This document shows positions 28,441 through 38,772 of a DNA stretch of 64,000 nucleotides, one piece after another. Location of the stretch: the NCBI RefSeq assembly GCF_023264675.1, contig NZ_JAHFVG010000028.1, forward strand, positions 1-64,000, read 5' to 3'. Origin of the DNA: Rhodococcus sp. (in: high G+C Gram-positive bacteria). Lineage in GTDB: Bacteria; Actinomycetota; Actinomycetes; Mycobacteriales; Mycobacteriaceae. Made by a program: the position numbers and the translations under genes. Numbering within the stretch: position 1 is the first letter of the stretch; each line of letters starts with the position of its first letter. Under the pieces are notes generated by a model, which saw nothing but the letters and a program-made list of their open reading frames with translations, had not been told where the DNA came from and ran no database searches.

Positions 28441-29238
28441 GTGACGACAGTACTGGCGGTTGCCAACCAGAAGGGCGGCGTCGCAAAGACCACCACGGTG
28501 GCGTCTCTTGCGGCAGCACTTCACGCTCTCGACCAACGAGTTCTCGTGGTGGACCTCGACCCGCAGGGATGTCTGACATTCTCGCTGGGTCACAACCCCG
28601 ACAAGCTGACAACGTCGGTCCACGAGGTCCTGACCGGTGACGCATCGGTCGCCGACGCGATCGTGGAGACCGACGAAGGAATCGTGCTCCTGCCGGCGAC
28701 GATCGATCTCGCCGGCGCCGAAGCACTTCTGTTGATGCGCGCCGGACGCGAATTCGCGTTGAAGCGCGCTCTGGCCGGAGTGATCGACGACTTCGACGTC
28801 GTCGTCATCGACTGCCCGCCGTCGCTGGGCGTGCTTACGCTCAATGGCCTGACAGCCGCACAGTCGGTGCTGGTGCCACTGCAATGCGAGACCTTGGCGC
28901 ATCGGGGTGTCGGTCAATTGCTTCGTACCGTGTCCGAGGTTCAGCAGATCACCAACCCGGATCTGACGCTCCTCGGCGCGCTACCGACGTTGTTCGATGC
29001 TCGTACTACCCATAGCCGGGACGTGCTCAGCGACGTGTCCGACCGGTATGCCTTGCCTGTGCTGGCGCCCCCGATTCCTCGCACCGTGCGTTTCGCGGAA
29101 GCGTCGGCATCGGGAGCGACGGTTCTGTCCGGCCGAAAGAACAAGGGCGCGCAGGCATATCGAGAGCTCGCCTCCAATCTGCTCGGTCATTGGCAGACGG
29201 GTTCCGCGCTGAAGACATTCGCGCCCGACGAAGGCTGA
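28441..29238 (+). CDS. ParA/Soj-like ATPase
   Basis: A 265-residue P-loop ATPase of the ParA family. The deviant Walker A NQKGGVAKTTT lies at about 9-19, the A' motif VVDLDPQG near 39, and Walker B VVVIDCPPSLG near 122. It matches Rv3213c in length and place. It is a lone ParA without an adjacent ParB, so it probably positions something other than the chromosome origin. GTG at 28441 is chosen because M. tuberculosis starts there; ATG at 28420 is also in frame. It converges with the next gene, nine bases away. Confidence 0.9.
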   Translation: MTTVLAVANQKGGVAKTTTVASLAAALHALDQRVLVVDLDPQGCLTFSLGHNPDKLTTSVHEVLTGDASVADAIVETDEGIVLLPATIDLAGAEALLLMRAGREFALKRALAGVIDDFDVVVIDCPPSLGVLTLNGLTAAQSVLVPLQCETLAHRGVGQLLRTVSEVQQITNPDLTLLGALPTLFDARTTHSRDVLSDVSDRYALPVLAPPIPRTVRFAEASASGATVLSGRKNKGAQAYRELASNLLGHWQTGSALKTFAPDEG

Positions 29239-29247
29239 TTGCGCGAA

Positions 29248-30501
29248 CTAGGTCGTCGGGGCGGCCAACGCGGTGAGGATGTCGCCGCGTTGTTCCACGA
29301 TGACATCGCCGATGACCGACGTGCCGACGGGGCCGGAGTAGTCGCCTCGGTCGACGGCGATGGTGCGTTCTGCAGTACCGGTCGCCGGGTCGATGACCGC
29401 GATCCCATCAGGTACGGGAACCAGCAGTCGGCCTGCCATGAGGGCGCCCTCGCCGAGTGATCCCGGTACCGTCCACAGCGGAGCCAGATCACTCAAACCC
29501 AGTGCAACCGTTTCTTTTCCGGTCCACCAGCTGAAAACGTTCGCGGCCTTCACCGGCGGAGGAGTGTCGGCGTAGGACGTTTCGGTCTCCGTGCCGGGGA
29601 GGTCGTACGAGCCGAGTGGTTGAGCGGTGCCGTCGAACAGCGCAATGGCGGCGGGCCTTCCGGAGTGCGCCGGAATGGCAAGCGCCACACGATCTCCCGA
29701 GGCGACGAGCACGGTGGCGCCGTCCACCGCGGATCCGTCCTCGCCCGTCAGTGCTGCCACGACGCTCGATCCGTATTCGTCCGGTTGGGACGCATCGGTC
29801 GGAGCCGGGTTCATCGAGGTGAGCCGCGGCGCAGATTCGCCGGGGCACTGTTCGAGGACTGCAACCCGCGAACTGTTCGAAGCGGACGAGAGCAAGGTGC
29901 ACCCGGTCCTGGGTTGCGTGTTGGGGTTGACCGGAGCATCGACGCGGCCGTATTCGAGAGTGCGCACGAGGTCCGAGCGCCACAGCTCCATGCGGGTGTC
30001 TCCCCGCGACGTGAGATAGGTGCCGTCACTCGCGAGCTGAACGTCGGGGTCGGCGTCGCTCGAGCGCTGTGCCGAGCGAATGCCGGTCGAGGTGTCGAGT
30101 TCGGTTGCCTGCGAACACCCGCGATCGTCTCGATAGACGACGACGGCGGTGTTCCACGAACTGGCGATCCCGCACAGCGACGTATCGCGGCTGTAGGTCC
30201 ACGCTACCGATCCGTTGCGCGGATCGAGACCGGTGACCGTACCGCCGTCGCCGGTGACGACGGCGCTCCCCGTGACGACGGGAGAATCGGTGATCGGGCT
30301 CGGCGCGTTCCAGAGCTCGGCCAGTGATCCGGGCACGGCTGTTGCCGTAGCCAGCTGCGGGAGCGGGGACTGCGCCGTGTCGGATGTCGTGCCGTGTGCA
30401 TCGCTGCGGAGCCAGATGATTCCCAGAGCGAGCACCGCGACAACCACGAGGGCTGCCGCGGCGACGAGGTCCGACCGTCGGCGACGTTCGGGTGCCAACA
30501 C
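29248..30501 (-). CDS. Membrane-anchored beta-propeller protein (Rv3212-like)
   Basis: A 417-residue protein with one N-terminal membrane helix (about 11-30, LVAAAALVVVAVLALGIIWL) and an extracytoplasmic domain made of repeated strands. The strands resemble PQQ-like propeller blades, such as VVTGDGGTVTGLDPRNGSVAW and GIAVIDPATGTAERTIAV. Two cysteines (LCGIASS and GCSQAT) may form a disulfide. The function is unknown. GTG at 30501 is the start. TAGTCT lies eight bases upstream on the coding strand and includes the stop codon of the helicase gene, so an internal leaderless promoter is possible. Confidence 0.82.
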   Translation of the reverse strand: MLAPERRRRSDLVAAAALVVVAVLALGIIWLRSDAHGTTSDTAQSPLPQLATATAVPGSLAELWNAPSPITDSPVVTGSAVVTGDGGTVTGLDPRNGSVAWTYSRDTSLCGIASSWNTAVVVYRDDRGCSQATELDTSTGIRSAQRSSDADPDVQLASDGTYLTSRGDTRMELWRSDLVRTLEYGRVDAPVNPNTQPRTGCTLLSSASNSSRVAVLEQCPGESAPRLTSMNPAPTDASQPDEYGSSVVAALTGEDGSAVDGATVLVASGDRVALAIPAHSGRPAAIALFDGTAQPLGSYDLPGTETETSYADTPPPVKAANVFSWWTGKETVALGLSDLAPLWTVPGSLGEGALMAGRLLVPVPDGIAVIDPATGTAERTIAVDRGDYSGPVGTSVIGDVIVEQRGDILTALAAPTT

Positions 30502-30512
30502 AGAACGAAAGA

Positions 30513-32168
30513 CTACTCGGCTGCCGACTGACCGGCGGCAGGCTGGCCCGATGCCGACGGACCGGCTGCTGCCGAGGCGGACGGGCGACGACGACGGCGA
30601 CGCTTGCGCGGTGCTGCAGACTCGCCGGATCCCTCACTGTCCGCGGAACTCGCCGGCGCCTCGCCCGAAGCCGATGCCGAATCCGAAGAGGATTCCGTGT
30701 GCCCGGTAGCGGGCTTGCCCGCGCGGGTTCGCTGACGTGAACGGTTGCGACGAGGTTTGCGCGGCGCCTCCGTCGAGTCGTCCTCGGTCGAACCCGCAAC
30801 GGCGTCGTCCGGCGCGGCGTCGTCCGCAACGGCGGGCTTGGCCGGGCTCGACTTCACCGAACCGGAGACGCCGGTGGGAATGTCGAGCTCTTCGAACAGG
30901 TGGGGCGAGCTCGAGTACGTCTCGACGGGATCGGGGGTGCCGAGGTTCAGCGCCTTGTCGATGAGCTGCCAGCGAGGAATGTCGTCCCAGTCGACCAGGG
31001 TGACGGCGATACCGGTGCGGCCGGCGCGCCCGGTACGTCCGATTCGGTGGACGTAGGTCTTCTCGTCCTCGGGGCACTGGTAGTTGATGACGTGCGTGAC
31101 ATCGTCGATGTCGATACCGCGGGCAGCGACATCGGTGGCCACGAGCACGTCGATCCCACCGGTCCTGAACTTCTTCAGTGCCTTCTCGCGCTGGATCTGT
31201 CCGAGGTCGCCGTGTACGGCACCGACGGCGAATCCGCGCTCGAGCAGCTCGTCCGCGACCTTCTGTGCGGTGCGCTTCGTACGCGTGAAGATCATCGTGG
31301 CGCCGCGCCCGTTGGCTTGGAGAACCTTCGACACCATCTCGACCTTGTCGAGCGCGTGCGCACGGTAGACATGCTGCGCAGTGCGGTCGTGGACGGCCGA
31401 GGACTCGGCCTCTTCCGCTCTGATGTGGGTGGGCCGGCTCAGAAAGGTCCGAGCCAGCGTGATGATCGGGCCGGGCATCGTCGCCGAGAACAGCATCGTC
31501 TGACGCTTGTCCGGGACCATGCCGAGAATGCGCTCGATATCGGGGAGGAAGCCGAGGTCGAGCATCTCGTCGGCCTCGTCGAGAACGAGGACGCCGACCT
31601 TGCCGAGAATCAGGTGGCCCTGCTTTGCAAGGTCGAGGAGTCGACCTGGCGTGCCGACCACGACGTCGACACCCTTCTGAAGCGCACTGATCTGGGCCTC
31701 GTACGGGCGACCGCCGTAAATCGAAAGAACCTTGACCGGCCCGTTTGCCGACTTCAGGTGCTTCGACGCGTTCTCGAGGTCGGAAGTGACCTGTACGCAC
31801 AGCTCACGGGTAGGAACGATGATCAGCGCACGTGGAGTGCCGTCCAGCGGGTGGGTACCGGAGTCTGCGGAGACGATGCGATGCAGCAGGGGCACGCCGA
31901 ACCCGAAGGTCTTGCCCATGCCCGTCCGCGCCTGACCGATGAGGTCGTCGCCCGCCAGCGCGAGGGGGAGTGTCAGTTCTTGAATGGCGAACGTCCGCTC
32001 GATCCCGATTTCCTTCAGGGATCGCACGATGTCCTCGTGGACGCCGAGCTCGGCGAACGTCGGCGGGACATGGGTGTCGTCGAGTTGAGCGGACAACGTG
32101 GTGTCGCCGGTCTCGGATTCTTGGTCTATGACGATCTTGCTCAGGGGTCTGGCCTTCCTCGTGGTCAC
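30513..32168 (-). CDS. rhlE: DEAD-box ATP-dependent RNA helicase
   Basis: A DEAD-box helicase of about 545-551 residues. The Q motif (FAIQELTLPLALAGDDLIGQ), ARTGMGKT, the DEAD box VLDEADEMLDLGF, FSATMPG, and HRIGRTGRAGRTG are all present. The C-terminal ~110 residues are low-complexity, Ala/Ser-rich with basic clusters (RKPRRNRSRQR, RKRRRRRR) likely to bind RNA. The start is unclear: GTG at 32168 is in frame without a ribosome binding site, while a CTG at 32144 (LSKIVIDQES) has AGGAAGG seven bases upstream. It matches Rv3211 and diverges from the ferritin-like gene. Confidence 0.92.
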   Translation of the reverse strand: MTTRKARPLSKIVIDQESETGDTTLSAQLDDTHVPPTFAELGVHEDIVRSLKEIGIERTFAIQELTLPLALAGDDLIGQARTGMGKTFGFGVPLLHRIVSADSGTHPLDGTPRALIIVPTRELCVQVTSDLENASKHLKSANGPVKVLSIYGGRPYEAQISALQKGVDVVVGTPGRLLDLAKQGHLILGKVGVLVLDEADEMLDLGFLPDIERILGMVPDKRQTMLFSATMPGPIITLARTFLSRPTHIRAEEAESSAVHDRTAQHVYRAHALDKVEMVSKVLQANGRGATMIFTRTKRTAQKVADELLERGFAVGAVHGDLGQIQREKALKKFRTGGIDVLVATDVAARGIDIDDVTHVINYQCPEDEKTYVHRIGRTGRAGRTGIAVTLVDWDDIPRWQLIDKALNLGTPDPVETYSSSPHLFEELDIPTGVSGSVKSSPAKPAVADDAAPDDAVAGSTEDDSTEAPRKPRRNRSRQRTRAGKPATGHTESSSDSASASGEAPASSADSEGSGESAAPRKRRRRRRPSASAAAGPSASGQPAAGQSAAE

Positions 32169-32180
32169 ACGTACGCACAA

Positions 32181-32521
32181 GAAAGGACACAGGCCTATTG
32201 CCGGCCGAAGTCGATGCCCTCGATCCGTCTGTGATGTCGCAGCGGGCCTCAGCCGTGTCGGTGGAACCGTGAAGAACTCGACAGGCGAAGCAGTCGTTGC
32301 GAACGAAGATCAGGTGCGCACACATTGTCGCGGATCGCCGCGTCGAAAATCGGTCCGTGCTATCGGTCCGGGCGGCTATCCGTGCTCCATGGTAGCTTGC
32401 CCGCCTCACAATTCGCGTATCGCGCGATTGTCCGCTGGTCCGGGACGGTGTGGCGGGGCGCGAATATTCGCCGAGTCGGCGACGGCGCGGTGCAGCGTCG
32501 ACCCGGACTACGATCTAGCCC
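32181..32521. other. Intergenic region between divergent helicase and ferritin-like genes
   Basis: About 340 bases that presumably hold both promoters and the 5' leader of the helicase message. TACGAT at 32509-32514 is a likely -10 box for the ferritin-like gene, with its ATG seven bases later. I saw no coding frame with credible composition, no strong hairpin and no known riboswitch. Confidence 0.5.
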
Positions 32522-33253
32522 ATGGGAGCCCACTCGTCCGAATCGTTCACCGACGAAGCACTGTCCACCACGCTCGACACCCCGACAGAAACAGGCGAAC
32601 AGGTGCGGATTTCGTTCGATCATGCTGGGGTCTCGGAGCTCTTCGCCGTCTTGGCGTACGGGGAGATCTCGGCGTTCTACCGACTGGCCGAGGACGCGAA
32701 GATGGCCCCGACGATGGAGGGGCGCGTCGCTCTGGCCAGCATGGCTGCCGCCGAAATGAACCACTTCGAGACGCTGGTGACCGCCTTGTCGGATCGCGGA
32801 GTCGAGGTGTACTCCGCGATGGATCCGTTCGTTCGGGCGCTCGACGACTATCACGCATCGACCAACCCGTCGACGTGGCTCGAAGTTCTCGTCAAGGCTC
32901 ACGTCGGTGACGGCTTGGCTGCCGATTTCTACCGGGAGATAGCTCACACTCTCGATCCGGCGGTCGCGGCGACGGTCCGTGAGGTGCTGGCGGAGACCGG
33001 GCACTCGGAGTTCGTCGTGCACGAGGTGTCCACTCGTGTGAAAGCGAGTTCGCAGGACAAGGCGCGGCTCATGTTGTGGGGCCGTCGCCTTCTCGGAGAG
33101 GCGATCACGCAGGCTCAATTCGTTCTCGCGCAACGCGAGAGCCTCACCGATCTGGTGATCTCGTCGTCCGGCGATCTGAACGGGGTTGCTGCGCTCTTCG
33201 ATCGGATGCAGGAGCAACATTCGGAACGGATGGGGGTTCTCGGCCTGGTCTGA
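32522..33253 (+). CDS. Ferritin-like fold protein (Rv3210c-like)
   Basis: A 243-residue all-helical protein of the ferritin-like/MiaE-like type. Metal ligands are suggested by YGEISAFYRL, AEMNHFETL (Glu-x2-His) near residue 80, and ETGHSEFVVHEV (Glu-x2-His) near 160, the pattern of a di-iron four-helix bundle. The substrate is unknown. ATG at 32522 has no ribosome binding site but TACGAT seven bases before it, so the message may be leaderless. It corresponds to Rv3210c by order. Confidence 0.8.
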   Translation: MGAHSSESFTDEALSTTLDTPTETGEQVRISFDHAGVSELFAVLAYGEISAFYRLAEDAKMAPTMEGRVALASMAAAEMNHFETLVTALSDRGVEVYSAMDPFVRALDDYHASTNPSTWLEVLVKAHVGDGLAADFYREIAHTLDPAVAATVREVLAETGHSEFVVHEVSTRVKASSQDKARLMLWGRRLLGEAITQAQFVLAQRESLTDLVISSSGDLNGVAALFDRMQEQHSERMGVLGLV

Positions 33254-33380
33254 CATTTGTCGACCAGCGAGGAGCGTTCTGTTCGCTGACAGCACAGCCA
33301 CGGGTGAGCCCTTGGGCATCGGTAGGCACTAGCCTTGTGCGAAGCAGCGCACGCTAAATCTATGAGTTCGGAGGTTGGCC

Positions 33381-33608
33381 GTGGAGGTCAAGATCGGTGT
33401 AACGGAAAGCTCTCGCGAGCTCGTGGTGAACAGTGGCCAGACTCCGGAAGAGGTCGAAGCGCTCGTCGCCGAGGCTTTCGCCGGAAAGAAGGACATCCTG
33501 TCCCTCGTCGACGAAAAGGGTCGCAAGTACCTCGTGCAGTCCGCGAAGGTGTCCTACGTCGAGATCGGTCCCGCCGATTCGCGGAAGGTCGGCTTCGCCA
33601 CCAGGTAA
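33381..33608 (+). CDS. DUF3107 protein (Rv3208A/TB9.4-like)
   Basis: A 75-residue protein of unknown function conserved in Mycobacteriales (VEVKIGVTESSRELVV, then VDEKGRKYLVQSAKVSYVEIG and VGFAT). It matches Rv3208A. GTG at 33381 is chosen because GGAGG lies six bases upstream; a TTG at 33375 is also open. It converges with the TetR gene across a strong terminator. Confidence 0.9.
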   Translation: MEVKIGVTESSRELVVNSGQTPEEVEALVAEAFAGKKDILSLVDEKGRKYLVQSAKVSYVEIGPADSRKVGFATR

Positions 33609-33644
33609 CGCAGACCGCATGTGACTACTGGTCTGAACAGAGGG

Positions 33645-33679
33645 AAGGCCGCGGATCGCCTGAAGCGATTCGCGGCCTT
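33645..33679. terminator. Terminator between the DUF3107 and TetR genes
   Basis: A 15-pair stem with one wobble pair joins 33645-33659 to 33665-33679 with a CTGAA loop, followed by a short T run on the plus strand. It can serve both converging genes. Confidence 0.85.
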
Positions 33680-33702
33680 TCACGTTGCCGGCGTGGCGGG
33701 GA

Positions 33703-35810
<2,108 letters not shown>

Positions 35811-35858
35811 CGTACGCCTGATTCCGTTCTCGTAGCCGGCGTTCGGTAGCGTCGGAGA

Positions 35859-37034
35859 ATGACCGTGCTCTCGCCCCTCGTCGAACCTTCGGGTGTGTTG
35901 TCCCATCAGGACGTGGCCCGGTACAGCAGGCACCTCATCATTCCGGCAGTCGGAATGGACGGACAACGCCGGTTGCGTGCTGCACGCGTTCTCGTCATCG
36001 GCGCGGGCGGCCTCGGATCGCCCGCACTGCTCTATCTCGCCGCTGCCGGCGTCGGAACATTGGGAATCGTCGAGTTCGACGAGGTCGAGCTGTCCAATCT
36101 TCAACGTCAGATCATCCACGGGCGCAGCGACGTCGGCAGGTCGAAGGCCGCGAGCGCCAGGGATTCGATTCGTGAACTCAACGACGGCGTGGATGTCCGG
36201 CTCCACGAAATTCGGCTGGACAGGTTCAACGCCGTCGAGTTGTTCGAGCAATACGACCTGATTCTCGACGGTACGGACAACTTCGCAACGCGCTATCTCG
36301 TCAACGACGCGGCGATCCTCGCCGGCAAGCCTTACGTCTGGGGCTCCATCTACCGGTTCGAGGGCCAGGTCTCGGTGTTCTGGGAGAACGCCCCGGGCGG
36401 TGTCGGCCTCAACTATCGAGACTTGTACCCGGAAGCTCCACCGCCCGGCATGGTGCCCTCGTGCGCCGAAGGCGGGGTGCTCGGGGTGTTGTGTGCCTCG
36501 ATCGGTTCGATCATGGTGACCGAGGCGATCAAGCTGATCACCGGAATCGGCGACACGCTTCTCGGCCGACTGATGGTCTACGACGCCCTGGCCATGTCTT
36601 ATCGGTCCATCAGGGTGCAGCGCGATCCGGACAGAGTGCCGGTGACGGAATTGATCGACTACGACGAGTTCTGTGGCGTGGTGTCGGTTGACGCCGCGTC
36701 GGCAACGGACGGCTCGACGATCACGCCGGCGGAATTGGCGGCGCTGATGAAGAGTTCGGAAGACATCGCGCTGATCGACGTCCGAGAGCCGGTGGAATGG
36801 GACATCGCGCGTATCGACGGTGCCGTGTCGATACCGCAGGGGCGCATCATGTCCGGCGAAGCGTTGGCGGAGCTGCCTCAGGATCGCCGGTTGGTGCTGC
36901 ACTGCAAGACGGGAATCAGGTCCGCCGAAGCGCTCGCGGTGATCAAACGTGCAGGCTTTGCCGATGCAGTGCACCTGCAGGGCGGTATCACCGCCTGGGC
37001 GAATCAGGTCGATCCGTCCCTGCCCACCTACTAG
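35859..37034 (+). CDS. moeZ: Adenylyltransferase/sulfurtransferase MoeZ
   Basis: A 391-residue fusion of a ThiF/MoeB-type adenylyltransferase (about 1-255) and a rhodanese domain (about 285-391). The ATP site GAGGLGSPALLYLAAAGVG lies near residue 47, the E1-like catalytic region in DGTDNFATRYLVNDA, and the rhodanese cysteine Cys349 in CKTGIRSAE. MoeZ loads sulfur onto small carrier proteins for molybdopterin, cysteine and thiocarboxylate routes. ATG at 35859 has TAGCGT six bases upstream and no ribosome binding site, so it may be leaderless. Confidence 0.94.
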   Translation: MTVLSPLVEPSGVLSHQDVARYSRHLIIPAVGMDGQRRLRAARVLVIGAGGLGSPALLYLAAAGVGTLGIVEFDEVELSNLQRQIIHGRSDVGRSKAASARDSIRELNDGVDVRLHEIRLDRFNAVELFEQYDLILDGTDNFATRYLVNDAAILAGKPYVWGSIYRFEGQVSVFWENAPGGVGLNYRDLYPEAPPPGMVPSCAEGGVLGVLCASIGSIMVTEAIKLITGIGDTLLGRLMVYDALAMSYRSIRVQRDPDRVPVTELIDYDEFCGVVSVDAASATDGSTITPAELAALMKSSEDIALIDVREPVEWDIARIDGAVSIPQGRIMSGEALAELPQDRRLVLHCKTGIRSAEALAVIKRAGFADAVHLQGGITAWANQVDPSLPTY

Positions 37035-37115
37035 GGCGCAGACGCTACCGACACCGCCGACCGGTACTCGCGCGCCTGCGGACTGCCGTGGACGGTCGGC
37101 GGTACCGTGAGTTGT

Positions 37116-37970
37116 GTGAGCTCAGTGGAACCCCCTCAGCACGTGATCTCCACTTTCGGGCTGCGCAACGTGCCTCCGGTCCCGCTCGGTGGGGATTGGG
37201 ACGGTGGTTGGCGGCTCGGCGACGTCGTGCTTTCGCCGGTCGCGGACCATGCGAGAGCGGCGTGGTCTGCGAAGGTGCGTGAGAATCTGTCCGTCGAAGG
37301 CGTCAGGTTGGCCAGGCCCGTCCGGTCGACGGACGGCCGCTACGTCGTCAGCAGCTGGCGAGCCGATACGTTCATCGCGGGTTCGCCTGAACCTCGGCAC
37401 GACGAGGTGGTGTCGTTGTCCGTCCGATTGCACGCCGCTACCTCGCAGCTGGAGCGTCCTCGTTTTCTGGTGCAGCCGCCGGTCGCGCCGTGGGCCGATG
37501 CGGATGTGTTCGTTGCCGCCGACCGTGCCGCGTGGGAGGCGACCCCGTTGCGCGCTGCGCGTGCCGCAGGCGCGCCCGAAGTGACGACCACCGACGGAAA
37601 GCAGAGCCTGGAGCTGATCACACAGCTCGCCAGCCTCCGGAAAGTTGTCGCGTCGCCGGATCAGTTGGTACACGGTGACCTGTTCGGCACCGTGTTGTTC
37701 GACGGCAACGACGCGCCAGGGATCACCGATATCGCCCCGTACTGGCGGCCGCCGTCCTGGGCTGCCGCGGTGACGGTGGTGGACGCGATTTCGTGGGGTG
37801 GCGCCGACGACGCACTGATAGGCCGGTGGGAAGATCTGCCCGAGTGGCCGCAGATGTTGTTGCGCGCCTTGATCTTCCGATTCTCGGTGCATGCACTGCA
37901 CGCGAGATCGACTCCCGAGGCGTTTCCTGGGCTCGCCAGGACCGCGGATCTTGTGCGGTTGCTGCTCTAG
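37116..37970 (+). CDS. TIGR02569 family protein (Rv3205c-like)
   Basis: A 284-residue protein of a Mycobacteriales family with a kinase-like (APH-type) look: LVHGDLFGTVLFDGNDAPGITDIAPYWRP resembles the catalytic HxD and metal-binding DxxP segments of aminoglycoside phosphotransferase folds. No function is known. GTG at 37116 lies seven bases after TACCGT and is preferred over the GTG at 37107, which would lie inside that box. It converges with the GntR gene 23 bases away. Confidence 0.82.
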   Translation: MSSVEPPQHVISTFGLRNVPPVPLGGDWDGGWRLGDVVLSPVADHARAAWSAKVRENLSVEGVRLARPVRSTDGRYVVSSWRADTFIAGSPEPRHDEVVSLSVRLHAATSQLERPRFLVQPPVAPWADADVFVAADRAAWEATPLRAARAAGAPEVTTTDGKQSLELITQLASLRKVVASPDQLVHGDLFGTVLFDGNDAPGITDIAPYWRPPSWAAAVTVVDAISWGGADDALIGRWEDLPEWPQMLLRALIFRFSVHALHARSTPEAFPGLARTADLVRLLL

Positions 37971-37993
37971 CGTCGCGTATGCGGGGGCGCGGC

Positions 37994-38689
37994 CTACCCG
38001 ATCGACCGACCGGATGCGCTCGCGGGCTCGTGGTCGGTGCCGAGCTCGTCGAAGAACGTCAACGATGCCGTACGAGCCCCGTCGGCGTCTCCGCGAACGA
38101 TGGCGTCGACCAGTGCGGAATGCTCGTCGTGATAGCCGTTTCTGTGTGCGCTGACGTGGTGGCGCATCGTTCGTTCGATCGTCGGAAGCAACGAGTCGTA
38201 GAACTCCAGGTAGATCGCATTGTGGCTCGCTGCCACGATCGCGCGGTGGAATCGAGCGTCCACGGCGATGGCCTCTTCGGTGTCCTCGTTCGCCCACGAG
38301 TGATTTCGATGGTCCAACGCTTCGATCAGCGCGCGAATGTCTTCGGCGTCTCGTCGCTCGGCGGCGAGCACGGCCGCCGTCACTTCCAGAGTGCGGCGCA
38401 GTTCGGTGACATCGCGGTCCTGGGCGTCGGCGAAGTACTTCCCGAGGGTGCCCCCGAGGTCGGACGTAGCCATCACGAACGTTCCCGAACCCTGGCGGCG
38501 TTCGACCATACCGGCGTGCACCAGAGCTTGGACAGCCTCGCGGACGGTGTTTCTACCGGTGCCGGTCAGCTCGCAGAGCTCCGGTTCGGTCGGTATGCGT
38601 GAGCCTACGGGCCAGCGTTTGGTGACGATCTCTTCGCGAAGTTGAGTCGTCACCTGCGAAATCAGGCTCGACCGCTGGACATGTTGCAC
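37994..38689 (-). CDS. GntR family regulator, FadR/FCD subfamily
   Basis: A 231-residue regulator. The winged-helix domain covers about 8-72 (RIPTEPELCELTGTGRNTVREAVQALVHAGMVERRQGSGTFV). The FCD ligand domain has the metal-binding pattern DARFHRAI near residue 148 and a later EHSALVDAI. It diverges from an MFS transporter gene and probably controls it; a palindrome overlaps the transporter promoter. The ligand is unknown, probably a small organic acid as for many FCD proteins. Confidence 0.92.
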   Translation of the reverse strand: MQHVQRSSLISQVTTQLREEIVTKRWPVGSRIPTEPELCELTGTGRNTVREAVQALVHAGMVERRQGSGTFVMATSDLGGTLGKYFADAQDRDVTELRRTLEVTAAVLAAERRDAEDIRALIEALDHRNHSWANEDTEEAIAVDARFHRAIVAASHNAIYLEFYDSLLPTIERTMRHHVSAHRNGYHDEHSALVDAIVRGDADGARTASLTFFDELGTDHEPASASGRSIG

Positions 38690-38735
38690 GCATGACTCCC
38701 GTTGCTTCTCGGTGTGTGCCGGTGACTTTACTGCT

Positions 38736-38772
38736 TTGCGCGAGATGATCCGGTCATCCTATGATTTGTCGG
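38736..38772 (+). promoter_or_regulatory. Leaderless promoter of the MFS gene with overlapping operator
   Basis: TTGCGC at 38736-38741 and TATGAT at 38760-38765, spaced by 18 bases, with GTG 38772 seven bases after the -10 box. The inverted repeat TCAT-CCT-ATGA at 38754-38764 overlaps the -10 box and is a candidate site for the divergent GntR regulator. Confidence 0.6.

Noticed and set aside
26872..28917. 681-codon open frame on the minus strand opposite the DHA2 exporter and ParA genes
   Set aside because: It is rich in His, Arg, Gln and Asp without any domain, as expected for the reverse strand of a high-GC gene; the plus strand encodes clear families.
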